A DNA stretch of 64,000 nucleotides from Wyeomyia smithii (Eukaryota; Arthropoda; Insecta; Diptera; Culicidae): contig NC_073696.1 in the NCBI RefSeq assembly GCF_029784165.1, positions 263,172,494-263,236,493 of the forward strand, written 5' to 3'. The notes under the pieces are model-generated. The model saw only the letters and a list, made by a program, of their open reading frames with translations, was not told the DNA's origin and did not search any database. Every line of letters begins with the position of its first letter. Position 1 is the stretch's first letter. The position numbers and the translations under genes are program-made. Below, one piece after another: positions 12,901-22,413 of this stretch.

Positions 12901-14999
12901 TCTTGGAATTTAGGCGCCTAATTGTTAATGAGTTTTTTTTTTCACTGGAAAGTTCAAATTCTCAGACATGGAGCGAATACCACTATGTACTACAACTACT
13001 TCGAACGTATTAGGCTCTTTATCTTTTTTTCGGAGCGACAAAAATAGAAAATACAAGTAAAAATTGGTTTACTTCAACTGCAAACTAAAATTTCGAAAGT
13101 AGAAAACAAGAGTATATAAACAACTATTTTTAAAAATTGTGTACTTGGGATCAATTGAAAGAAGTTTCGATTACAAACGTTTTATTATTTATGCCTCATA
13201 TTTAAGTGTTACCTTTAGGGAACTTGTGCACTATCTTTTGTGTGTGTTTAGGTTAAACCCGACGCATGAAAAGCAAATCGATAGCTTATAGCACCTTTTG
13301 GTCAATTCAAATCTTATGACTAGAAAATGGTTGTATACTGACTGCTTTTGAACTTAGAAATGTTTTGTTCAGGACGTGCTCACAAAATATGAATAACATT
13401 GATTTCAGCTGATACTTGTGTGATATTTTTGGTTTTGGTTAGCCCAATCGAATGGTGATTATTACTGAGTAACATTTCGAAGCCATTTTTGCGGTTTCAC
13501 TCGGACTGTCATCAATTCAATTTTAATGCATTTGCAACTTTTATGTGTGTATTTGGTAGGAAAATTTCGTAACAATTGTGGTGAATTTCACCTGAACAAA
13601 ACTTTGAAAAACGAAAAAACAGGTTGCGAACTCTAAGGAAGAGTTGATGTTAAAAGAAAGAAGCAAAGTTTTGGGGTGCTACATTTCGCAATCGTAACTT
13701 GACCGTCTGATTATTATACGCAAACTTCGTGGCCAACTGTTAGTGTACAGAACAAATGTGGAGTCAGAAGCGCTACGATCCTGTTGACACTAACAGTCTC
13801 CCTCGATCCGGTATGCAAACATGCGACGACTGGCTTTTTTGACCAGCATTAAACCTCGAGACTATCTGGAAGGCTGAAGGGTCGATGTTATTTATATGTA
13901 ATGATCCAGTTTGATTTTCAGAAATTGCACCGAGAGATTGGAATGTTAAAGATCAATAGACAAATTCGGAGTGATTGGCGATCAGAGCGTAACTTGCTAA
14001 ATTATTCAAATCGTTTTATTCTACCATTAGGCTTAAAATGGTTCTAAAACTGACATGGTTCATAGCAAGAATTTATATTTTTGTTGTAATTGATAAAATT
14101 GTTAAAGGAAAGTTTTTACGATAAACTATTAGCAAACGCAGATTTCGAGCACAAATGCATTAACAGTTCAGAAACTGTACGATACGTACATTTCAAATCG
14201 CAAATCATTCCAAAAATGATACATAGGAGCACTAGGAATGACACATGGTGATGTGAAATAAGATGAAAATGTGTGAAATACTACAGAAATTAGCATAATG
14301 AATACTATTTGATCAAGACCGCGATAGTAGCTTGTTGTTAGAAACAGTCAAAAAAAATTATAAAGAAAAAACTTGAACTCACAAAGATAAAAATTTAGTA
14401 AACATAATAATTTTTCTACTTTGTTGCTGAACATTGCTCTTTAGGGAGAAAGCAAATTTCTCCCAAAACCTTTGAATTCGCTTGTGCTAAACGAAAAATA
14501 AATATGCTACATATCACACGTTCAAAGTGGTAGCCTACATTTTACAGGTGAGAAATTAAAAAAAAAAACATGTCACACCTGACACAAATAACAAAACGTG
14601 TTCACCATTCGATTGAAGCTATCGTATAAGTTTAGATAACTTTGGAAAAGACCATTGAAACTAGCGCAATTTTGCCTACCCATAGATAGCATCATTGACT
14701 ATAATCTTTCAAAACCTGATTGATTTTTTTTTCATTTTCATTCATCCAACTTCTGGTTGAAATATATCGCTTATCTTAATATGTAATACGATAAGTATTA
14801 GAGTATAAACCTTGGCTAGATGCTTCTCAATGGTGCCGACGATGATCTGGGCATAGTTCAGGTTGTCGTCGGCTAGCAGCGTCAGCATGTTGATCAACGG
14901 CTTACTGTTGACATTTAAATCCGCTAGACTGGACAGATATTCGGTTTCGATTTCCTTAGCCCGTTTGTCTACGGCCGTCGGACTGAGCGTCGCCGCCAT
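3975..14999 (-). CDS. Pcf11: Pcf11, pre-mRNA cleavage complex II subunit (11 coding exons)
   Basis: Pcf11 binds the Ser2-phosphorylated tail of RNA polymerase II and takes part in mRNA 3' cleavage and transcription termination in the nucleus. Exons read from high to low coordinate: 14811-14999, 11654-11779, 11394-11579, 11169-11333, 10255-11098, 8414-8702, 8086-8351, 7504-8016, 5350-7431, 4808-5290, 3975-4531. All introns are GT-AG and the phases join into exactly 1900 codons (1899 residues plus stop), close to the size of the fly protein. Exons 1-3 (residues 1-167) form the CTD-interacting domain, with LLYLVDSIVKNVGKEY visible. Exon 4 is a Leu/Glu/Lys coiled coil. Exon 5 is Ser/Lys-rich. Exon 9 holds two C-terminal zinc fingers typical of the family, at about residues 1365-1390 (CSSCGVRF then H..H) and 1470-1505 (CHVC). 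Exon 10 is very acidic. The start ATG is at 14997-14999. Confidence 0.95.
11780..14810 (-). other. Pcf11 intron 1 (3.03 kb)
   Basis: This is by far the longest intron of the gene. It lies between the first CID exon (donor CCAAG/GTTTAT) and the second (acceptor AAAATAG/GTTGAA). It contains a hAT MITE (11942-12190) and several minus-strand AATAAA hexamers (plus TTTATT at 12259, 13181 and 14015). No exon was recognised in the remaining AT-rich sequence. Confidence 0.85.
11934..12198. mobile_element. hAT-type MITE in Pcf11 intron 1
   Basis: The element spans 11942-12190. Its left end reads CAGTGGTTCCCAACTGGAGG and its right end GTTGGAAACCACTA, an imperfect inverted repeat of the form widespread in hAT derivatives. 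Flanking 8-mers CTTTGAGG (11934-11941) and CTTCAAGG (12191-12198) match at 6 of 8 positions, consistent with an aged 8-bp hAT target duplication. At 249 bp it is non-autonomous. Confidence 0.75.
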
Positions 15000-16850
15000 A
15001 ATTGCACTTTTATTTTCTCACTTCACTCTGCTCTCAACAAATCACACTTGGTATGTTACCGATCGGGATAAAAAAAATTCTACTTGACAAAAGAGGGAAT
15101 GCCTCCGCACTGGTTCACACGAAGAGACTTTTTTCGCCAATCTTTTACACTTTTCCTTTAGGTTTCAGGACTACTTGATCAATTAAAAGCGAAAATCTGG
15201 TGCTGTAAGAAAGAAAAACAAAAATACATTAGTCTTTATAGAATTGGCACACAGCATACGATTACTACTAAAGATGTAGACAAGCTTGAGGCGTGTCTCA
15301 TTCGAATACACAATTTATGTATGTAATTTATCGTTATTGAACACTTATCTATTGATGTACGGGTATAAAATTACACTTTATAATTCGGCTAAACTCGGTA
15401 GGCTTACTATAGCAATCTAATGCAAATTGTAACAGATTCAACTAATTTTCATTTGAATTTTTGTATAAATTGAATTGCGCATTATTTTCATAACAAAACG
15501 GCGTGAAATTTAAACATAAATTATGAAATCCAAATAAGTTTTATACGAAAAATAACAATGCTAATGATCCAAAAAAACAACCACTGTTGCGTCGACAAAT
15601 TAATGCTTACGACACAACAGACAAGACTAGCGCTCCGCCATCTTTGCAAGTCCGACATACTGGAAAATGAGTCACGCATTGGGTTCACCAAGGAGAAAAT
15701 CGTATTTTCAACAAAACCACCAAGCGTATGCAATATATTTTGCAACAAATGTAACTCACCTTATCTTGAGCACAAATTTCACTTATTTTCGTTCACTTCC
15801 AGCACATTTTCGTTGCAGATATTACGATTTTTTCACGGCTGACAAATTCGCGTGTGCAACGTTGTTCACTGTTGAAAATTTTTTACAATATGCCGTCAAC
15901 GTCGATCGGTTGTCGACTTGTGCTTTGGTAGGTATAAAATGCGCAGGTATATAATGCAAATGTCACACAAAGGCAGCGTTGCTAGAAAGTTGTTAAGATA
16001 GGCGCTAGTGAACCATCTCGAACTAGCAATACTCAGAGGGAGAGATATGCGAAGAGAGTGTTGCGAGCCAAACGAACATGTCAAAATTCGAGCCAAACGA
16101 ACAAGAAAGGTAACACATTGAAAGGTATTGCAATAAGGGTCGATAAAGAGTATATTTATTTTTACACGTTTTTCATGTTTCATTGCTAAAACATGAATTG
16201 AGAATGCTCCAAAGTTGCTTCATCACAATGATTTTTAACCGGTGCTTCACAAACCCTTTGTATAGTCTACAGAATAATGATGAAAGTATATAAAATAAAC
16301 ATAAACATAAAATTTAACACCTTCACGGTTTTTGTGATGCACTTCCACCGGGACTTCCACCGTCACCATCAGTTATACGAGCCGAATAAAAAAGTTAGTG
16401 AACATTACGCTCTGAGAAGAGATCTGGCACCTCTGATATGTGAAACCTAGTTGCCAAATCAGCGTTTTTTTTTCATCGCTTATCTCTCCCTCTGAGGATC
16501 TCTACTTCGAACACAGTACAGAATCATTGAATTTTTAAAACTATTAGCAGTGTTTTCAAATGCCTCAATGAAAGTTTTTTAGATTTAACCCAAATTTTCA
16601 CAACAAAAAATGCCATTTTATATAATAGGATATACGAATTTTTCATAAAAATCTCAATGTGGAGTTTATTATATGAACTTGCTGAGATATATTCTCAGCA
16701 AGTTAGAAAATCACAATAGTCGATAAAAATAAGAAAGATAAAAAACAATTAGGTGCACAATTTCTTACAAGATTGTTAAATAGACTGATAACAATCTCCA
16801 AGCAATAGAAATTTCGAAAATATTCGTTTATTCACAAGTTTCAGTCAGTC
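15000..16850. other. 5' flank of Pcf11
   Basis: This holds the presumed Pcf11 5' UTR and promoter (just above 15000) and AT-rich sequence without a recognised exon. Short open frames around 15.5-16.2 kb have no known domain. Confidence 0.5.
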
Positions 16851-17029
16851 TAAAGCCTGTATTACACTCTTTGATCAATGGTCGAATATTTGACTTTTTG
16901 ACATAATGGTCAAATTTATTTGACATAATGAGTTCAAAAAAAAGAAAACGATTATCTTTGACTGAATTTTTATCTGTCAAAAAGTGACAAATATTTGACC
17001 ATTGGTCAAAGAGTGTAATACCGGCTTAA
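16851..17029. mobile_element. MITE with TAA duplication, 173 bp
   Basis: The ends are AGCCTGTATTACACTCTTTGA (left, from 16854) and the near-exact inverse ending GTGTAATACCGGCT (right, to 17026). The arms extend inward through CAATGGTC...TATTTGAC. Both ends abut TAA. A 3-bp TWA duplication suggests a PIF/Harbinger-type origin, but no transposase is present to confirm it. Confidence 0.8.
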
Positions 17030-17203
17030 AAGTAACGTATTCCTTAATATTGCAAATTTCCGCTGAAACGCGAATTACAGACAACTTGCAAGCAAAATGC
17101 AAACCACTTGTACGTCAGATTTATCGTATACCAGCATACAAGAGTGAACGCGATAGACTGTATAGATACGGTTAACGAAGGCATTCTGTCGCGTTCGAAC
17201 TAA

Positions 17204-17300
17204 CAGCGGTTCTCAACCTGGGGTACGCGTACCCCTAGGGGTACGCGAGAGCCTTCAGGGGGTACGCGGAAGAAAAATCAGTTATTAGCAGTTATTAGCA
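17204..17300 (+). mobile_element. Truncated hAT-like terminus
   Basis: The sequence starts CAGCGGTTCTCAACCTGGGG, the common terminus of a class of animal hAT derivatives. It continues with GTACGCG/CGCGTAC inverted repeats (17223-17265) and a short tandem TTATTAGCAG duplication. No matching opposite end is seen before RSRC1, so only one end appears to survive, about 220 bases upstream of the RSRC1 ATG. Confidence 0.55.
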
Positions 17301-17523
17301 GCTTCGTTATCCCGAATTGTACCACAGTCTTAAATTAAATACATCAAAATCTACCGAGCCTACCGAATCCCAAGAACAGTGCAGATAATAAAAAACGGCA
17401 ACACTGTCAGTTGCCAAACAGTTCGCATTTCAACACTTTGTAATTTTATTTCTAGTTTCTTTCGTCGTCTTCATAATAATCAATTTTATTCATATTACGG
17501 ATAACATTTAAGGTAAACTGATT

Positions 17524-18364
17524 ATGCCCCGCACCTATTCCCGATCTCCGTCGCATTCGCGTAAACATTCACGGCGACGGTCGCGATCGAAGTCTCGGGA
17601 CCGCGATAAATATTCAAGCCGAAGCGATTACAATCAACGATACCACCGTTCGGAGGAACGGTCGTCAAAATCTCGTTCGGTGGCTACCTCGTCGTCAGCC
17701 AGAGGTAGCACGCAGCAATATTCTCGCCATCATCACCATCATCGAGATCAAAATAAAAAATCATCCACCAGCTCTGCAGGTGACTATCGACGTAGAAGCC
17801 GTTCCAAAGAGCACAATCGAGAGAGACGTGACAATGATCGGAAACGTTTAGACGGCCGGGAGAAGTACTCCCGAAAACGGACCAGCTCAAGCAGTTCAAG
17901 TAGCAGCAGTAGCGACAGTAGTAGCAGCAGCTCGAAAGGTTCTAATTCATCGAGCAGCACAAGTACTTCGGAATCGAAGAAATCTGCGGATAAACCAGAC
18001 AAAGAGTTCGTATTTAAATCCTTGGCTGACGTTCGTGATATCGAGCCAGATAAGGCATCAATACTGGAGAAGCTTGACGCGGACGAATTTGTTCCTCAAG
18101 TTTTCGTTTCATCGAAAAAGCCGAACCCCGTTCAGGTTGGAGGAAACATTCTAATAGATTTGGCTGCCCAAACCATAAAGGTACCAAAGGCAGAGGAAGA
18201 ACAGGCGATTGATCCGCTGTTTCATCCGAATGTAAGTTTTCTTCCGTTTACAAATCACAAATGAATATATTTAGCTTTATTGTTGATTGCAGTTTTTCGG
18301 TAATGATGACGAAAGGATGTCTCAATGGGTGCGTAAATTGCTAGCAATGCGACAAAACGCATGA
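17524..18364 (+). CDS. RSRC1: RSRC1-like SR-related splicing protein
   Basis: Two exons, 17524-18231 and 18293-18364, give 259 residues. The intron is 61 bp (AAT/GTAAGT...TGCAG). The first 150 residues are Arg/Ser-rich, with a poly-Ser block at about residues 120-145. This is an RS domain of the sort that mediates spliceosomal protein contacts and phospho-regulation. The C-terminal part matches what I know of RSRC1/SRrp53: a segment like DADEFVPQVFVSSKK and the closing motif HPN-FFGNDDERMSQW-VRKLLAMRQ. That motif is split exactly at the intron. A nuclear role in second-step splicing is inferred from the vertebrate family. The protein is shorter than human RSRC1 because the RS domain and central helix are reduced. 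Confidence 0.85.
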
Positions 18365-18406
18365 GGACTAACTTTAGTTAATGAAATTAATACACAACTT
18401 TTTTAC

Positions 18407-18419
18407 AATAAAGTTTATT
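18407..18419. terminator. Back-to-back poly(A) signals for RSRC1 and mRpL41
   Basis: AATAAA on the plus strand (18407-18412) is separated by one base from TTTATT (18414-18419), which is AATAAA on the minus strand. It lies in the 85-bp gap between the stop codons of the two convergent genes, so the two 3' UTRs probably overlap. Confidence 0.7.
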
Positions 18420-18449
18420 CGATTGTACTACGTTTTATGAAAGCACGAC

Positions 18450-18926
18450 TTAAAAAATATCCGAACCTGTTTTTCGCGCTCTAATCCACGCATCCTCCGC
18501 GCTGATCAACTCTTCTTCGGAAGGATCTTTAGGCGAGCCGTCCTCGTTCAGTTTGCCTCCCTTGAAATCATCAATCACCTTTTGAGCGTATACGGCGTTA
18601 AATAAATCCTGACTAGTGAATTCCGATTGCACCACATCCGGAGCCCGGTATGAAACGTACGGCTTGAGCTTACATCCTTCCAGGTTGGGTACAACGATTT
18701 CCGGAATTTTTTCCGCTATCTCAATATACTTTCCATTTTGGGTGACCCCAGTATCACGAACGCCTCGTTTGTCGATCGGCATATCAGGGTACAGGTCCGG
18801 ATAAGCAGCCCGTAGCTGCTTGAAGATCCGCGGGCCGCGCTTGTTGTACAACAGAAATTTTCGGAAGTTGTGCTTACCGAGGTCCACCGAAGCTGTGCTG
18901 ATGCAGCGTCTTAGTATGTGGTTCAT
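18450..18926 (-). CDS. mRpL41: Mitochondrial ribosomal protein L41
   Basis: A single-exon gene of 158 residues. The family signature is clear: a KRGPRIF-like motif after a short basic N-terminus (probable mitochondrial presequence, MNHILRRCISTA), then a PEIVVPNLEGCKLKPYVSYR block, closely paralleling the PEFVVPDL...LKPYVSY segment of vertebrate MRPL41. It is a component of the large mitoribosomal subunit. The length is near the family norm. It converges on RSRC1 and is divergent from NARS2. Confidence 0.93.
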   Translation of the reverse strand: MNHILRRCISTASVDLGKHNFRKFLLYNKRGPRIFKQLRAAYPDLYPDMPIDKRGVRDTGVTQNGKYIEIAEKIPEIVVPNLEGCKLKPYVSYRAPDVVQSEFTSQDLFNAVYAQKVIDDFKGGKLNEDGSPKDPSEEELISAEDAWIRARKTGSDIF

Positions 18927-19270
18927 TATGAACGCTGAGAGACTAAAGTTTAGTTGAAATCACCAATCAAAATGTTCAATTTGCCATCGATTAGACGTAT
19001 TTTGATGATTTTTGCCTTTGTTTATCTCATCTACATGTGACAGTGTGTGATGCAAGTGTCTGCTTGACAGTGATTCGCTTTTACAAAGAGGACGTAGCCT
19101 AGAATACCTTCGTTTTTGTTATGCTGAGCAGAGGATTACGCAATATTGAAATTGCCCCTGGTAGTGAAAATTAACATTGAAATTTGCTCGGCTGATATTA
19201 CCCGGTTAATTGTGAAACCATTTGTTTCTAATATTTTTCTTGTACTTATGTAATACAACGATTAATAGAG
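18927..19270. promoter_or_regulatory. Shared divergent promoter region, mRpL41 / NARS2
   Basis: Only 344 bp separate the two start codons, which face away from each other. The stretch includes both 5' UTRs and must contain both promoters. No TATA box at a convincing position was found. Co-regulation is an inference from geometry and shared function. Confidence 0.65.
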
Positions 19271-20757
19271 ATGCTTAAACATCTATCTGGTAGGTTGGCT
19301 TTTAAGGCGTACTCAATATCGAAACGATGTGTTTATCATTTGGCGAGAATTCAAAGTGTAGAACGTGGTGAATATAACGAGGGTGATAAAGTTCATATAC
19401 AAGTAGTATTTTTCAAATTTATTATTAAACGTTCTTCGTAATACGATATAAATATTTCTAGGGATGGGTTAAGGCTGTTCGAAAAACAAAGGAAAACGTT
19501 TTTCTGGATATAAATGATGGGACAAGTCCTGGGACTCTTCAGTTAGTAATTAGCAAACTTAAACTAGGTGAGACCGCTTATGGTTCTTCCGTTGATGCCA
19601 AAGGCACGCTTGGCAAAACGCCTAATAACCAATTAGAAGTGCAAGTGGATACTCTACAAGAGTTGGGTAACTGCCCTCTGTCGGAGGGATTTCCATTTTA
19701 CCCGAAGAAATCTTATCCACCGGAATATATTAGAAATCATCTGCATTTACGAGCCCGAACCGGCTCGATGAGCTCTACATTGCGTGTACGTCATCGTGCG
19801 ATTCAATGTTTCAATGAGCTTCTCGATCAGGAAGGATTTATTCAAATACACGTTCCAGTTATTACCTCTAATGATTGCGAAGGGGCTGGTGAAGCCTTCC
19901 TGGTGAAACCTGCCAGTGAGCAATTACTACAGCAATTATCAAAAAATTTCCCACCAGATCAGTGTTATTTTGATGGTCAGGCTTTCCTAACAGTTTCGGG
20001 TCAGCTTCATCTGGAATCAATGTGTCATGGTCTGGGGAAAGTTTATAGCTTTGGTCCTACGTTCCGAGCGGAGAACTGTAAATCTCCCATTCATCTGAGT
20101 GAGTTCTATATGTTGGAATTAGAGGAGGCGTTCATGGATTCGACGGAAGCCTTGATGAACAGAATCGAATCAACAGTCAAAGCAGTCACCCGATCACTGC
20201 TTAACTCTGTTTCGCCGGACGTGGCTCTCGTAAGAAAATTAACCACTCAATCTAGTCTGGAGCGCGATTTTGCATGGTTAGAAAAACCTTTTCCACGAAT
20301 AACCTATCACGAAGCGATTGGTATTCTCAGCAACAATCAAGACAAACTGAAGGGAACCGTGGAGGCAGAGCATGGTATTAATAAAGAGCAAGAACTCTTT
20401 CTGGTTGACTACCATCAGAGCCCTGTCTTTGTCGAAAGCTGGCCAAAAGAGCTAAAATCTTTCTACATGCGAGAATGTCCACATGACAGGAACCTTGTGG
20501 ATGGTTTGGACTTCCTCGTGCCACATGCTGGTGAATTAGTTGGTGGAAGTCTTCGCGAGAGTGACTATAACCGCTTGAAGGACCGAATACCGGACCAGCG
20601 AGCTTTGGGGTGGTATCTAGAGCTGCGCAAATTCGGTTCTGTTCCCACGGGAGGTTTTGGTCTCGGCTTGGAACGTTACCTGTCCTGGGTTTTGAATGTG
20701 CACAATGTAAGAGACGTGATACCATTTCCACGCTGGGCACACAATTGTCCAATGTGA
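19271..20757 (+). CDS. NARS2: Asparaginyl-tRNA synthetase, mitochondrial
   Basis: The enzyme charges mitochondrial tRNA-Asn with asparagine using ATP. Two exons, 19271-19402 and 19462-20757 (59-bp intron, CAA/GTAGT...TTTCTAG/GGA), join in phase 0 to give 475 residues, matching the usual 470-480. The N-terminal OB-fold anticodon-binding domain spans the junction (GWVKAVRKTKENVFLDINDG). The class II catalytic core shows motif 1 (EGFIQIHVPVIT), motif 2 (FRAENCKSP, then HLSEFYMLELE) and motif 3 (GGFGLGLERYLSWVL). The short bacterial-like form without an N-terminal extension points to the mitochondrial rather than the cytosolic enzyme. A poly(A) hexamer begins on the last base of the stop codon. 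Confidence 0.95.
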
Positions 20758-20762
20758 ATAAA
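20757..20762 (+). terminator. Candidate poly(A) signal overlapping the NARS2 stop
   Basis: The sequence TGAATAAA places AATAAA one base into the stop codon. If used, the 3' UTR would be only 10-30 bases. Other A-rich sites occur further downstream, so use is uncertain. Confidence 0.5.
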
Positions 20763-21072
20763 TGTGCAAAAGTAAAAACGCGAAACTAGCATATTTTATT
20801 TCAAATCATTGAAAAATCCTGCAGTTGAATTTGTTCACCCTTCTTGTTAAAACTAAGAGAAAAATGTTATAAACCTTTAACTGTGTTAGTGTACCTTTAC
20901 ATATCAGTGGGAATGTTTGCTGACATGAACTTGATTCAAACCCTCATATTTCGAGGTATCCTTGGAAACAATCAAACCTTATTTACTGAATTTTAGTTCT
21001 AAGAACAAGAAACTCCGCCATTTAGGTGACACCGTTTTAAAATTCCCCATTATTCTATCGGCAATCAAGCAA

Positions 21073-21705
21073 ATGCTAACCAAAAAAGAGAAACTATTGA
21101 TCCGCCCCTGGCAGATGCAACGGTATTACAACCATCGGGTTAAGGTGGAAACCGCTGCCCCGGCAATTGATTTTCACCCACCACCGGAACGAGCGCACAT
21201 AACGCAAAAGTTAAAGAAATTGCAAAAGGAGCGCGAGCGGACGGAGAAAATCGAACGCGACAACATTCGTCTGCTGCAACGACTCGGGGCAATCATGAGC
21301 AAGAAACGGTTGGACAATATTTGGACCCATGCTAGACCAAAGTAAGTGTTTCGTCTCCGATAGATTATTAATTGTTAACTACTGACAAAACTTGAATGTT
21401 TTAGTTTTTTGAGCCGAGAGTACATCTATCCTATTCGCCCAAAGACAACCGGAGCAGAGCTGGACTACAACCGTCGAAGGTCTTTGTCGCTGAGATCTTT
21501 GGAGGATTTAGATCAACCAACTGAAGCTGCGAATAATCGTCCAACGCGATGCAGTGCCTGCACCAAACAACCATATAAATCAAACAAAGTAGTACCTGAG
21601 GAAAGAATGCCTTGGGCACCACAACGGAAAACCTCAAACCGAAAACACATCAACGAGGCAGAATTAGAAACTCATGTCTGCTGTAGATTCTGCTGCTGCA
21701 AGTGA
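21073..21705 (+). CDS. CFAP97-domain protein (CFAP97D1/hemingway-related)
   Basis: Two exons, 21073-21341 and 21405-21705 (63-bp intron, AA/GTAAGT...TTTTAG/T), encode 189 residues. The family pattern is visible: a Trp/Tyr-containing start (RPWQMQRYYNHRVKV), then APAIDFHPP, then HITQKLKKLQKERERTEKIE and RDNIRLLQRLGAIM. Related proteins act in sperm flagellar axonemes, which would suggest testis expression here. The chosen ATG (21073-21075) is the first in frame that retains the domain. An upstream non-coding or short coding exon is possible. The C-terminus is Cys-rich (CSACTK, then CCRFCCCK), unusual for this family. An AATAAA follows at about 21743. Confidence 0.75.
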
Positions 21706-21870
21706 ATCATTTATTTTTCTCTAATATTTGTGTGCAAACTAAATAAAGGCATTTTTGGTCAACTAAATCAAAGTCACTGTTCATGTTTCACTTCTGTTTA
21801 CAATCAGTATGTATTTTGCATTCTTTTCACTCAAGTTTAAATTTAAAAATAAACTTTCAGCCGGCACTCC

Positions 21871-22320
21871 TTACTTCAGTGGAATGAAACGGGAGCTGTG
21901 GGTGGCACCGATACCGGGCCGACCGTGTTTGACGGGCTTGTATGTCTGCGAGAATTCTCCCAAATAATGACCAATCATCTCTGGCTTGATTTCCGCCGGG
22001 CCGAACGTTTTGCCGTTGTAAATACCAACAATGGATCCGACCATTTCGGGAACGATGATCATGTTGCGCAGATGAGTCTTGACGATTGCGGGCTTTTCAT
22101 TTGGTGGAGCATTCTTCTTGGCCTTGCGGAGTTTCTTGATCAAAGCCATCGGCTTACGGCGCAGACCGCGCTTGAAACGTCGCTTAGCACGGCTATGCAT
22201 GAGCTCCATCAGCAGATCGTGCTTCATGTCCAGCAGTTGATCGAGATCCACACCTCGGTAGGTGAATTTACGGAACGTGCGCTTCTTCTTAGCGCCCTCT
22301 GCATCGGTGTTGTCCGCCAT
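21871..22320 (-). CDS. RpS15: 40S ribosomal protein S15 (uS19)
   Basis: A single exon encodes 149 residues starting MADNTDAEGAKKKRTFRKFT. The hallmark features of eukaryotic uS19 are present: the YRGVDLDQLL segment, a basic MELMHSRAKRRFKRGLRRK stretch, the NMIIVPEMVGSIVGIYNGK core and the C-terminal KHGRPGIGATHSSRFIPLK tail that reaches toward the decoding site. The frame stays open upstream of the chosen ATG, but the ATG at 22318-22320 matches the conserved N-terminus and the upstream sequence is unlike any RpS15. Convergent with the CFAP97-like gene. Confidence 0.98.
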   Translation of the reverse strand: MADNTDAEGAKKKRTFRKFTYRGVDLDQLLDMKHDLLMELMHSRAKRRFKRGLRRKPMALIKKLRKAKKNAPPNEKPAIVKTHLRNMIIVPEMVGSIVGIYNGKTFGPAEIKPEMIGHYLGEFSQTYKPVKHGRPGIGATHSSRFIPLK

Positions 22321-22400
22321 GGTTACGGAGTCGTAGGAAACCGAGAATCGAAAATAATCGGGAACTTTACGCGACACTACGTCCTCGCACAAACGATGTG

Positions 22401-22413
22401 GAAGAAAAGAGAG
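22401..22413 (-). promoter_or_regulatory. TCT-type polypyrimidine initiator of RpS15
   Basis: On the minus strand the sequence CTCTCTTTTCTTC fits the TCT initiator of ribosomal protein genes, in which transcription starts at a C within a pyrimidine tract. It would give a 5' UTR of about 80-90 bases before the ATG, or contain a TOP-like start. Confidence 0.6.

Noticed and set aside
20911..21000. Upstream ATG (near 20913) as the start of the CFAP97-like gene
   Set aside because: Its frame stops before the domain, and joining it by plausible splice sites gives an early stop.
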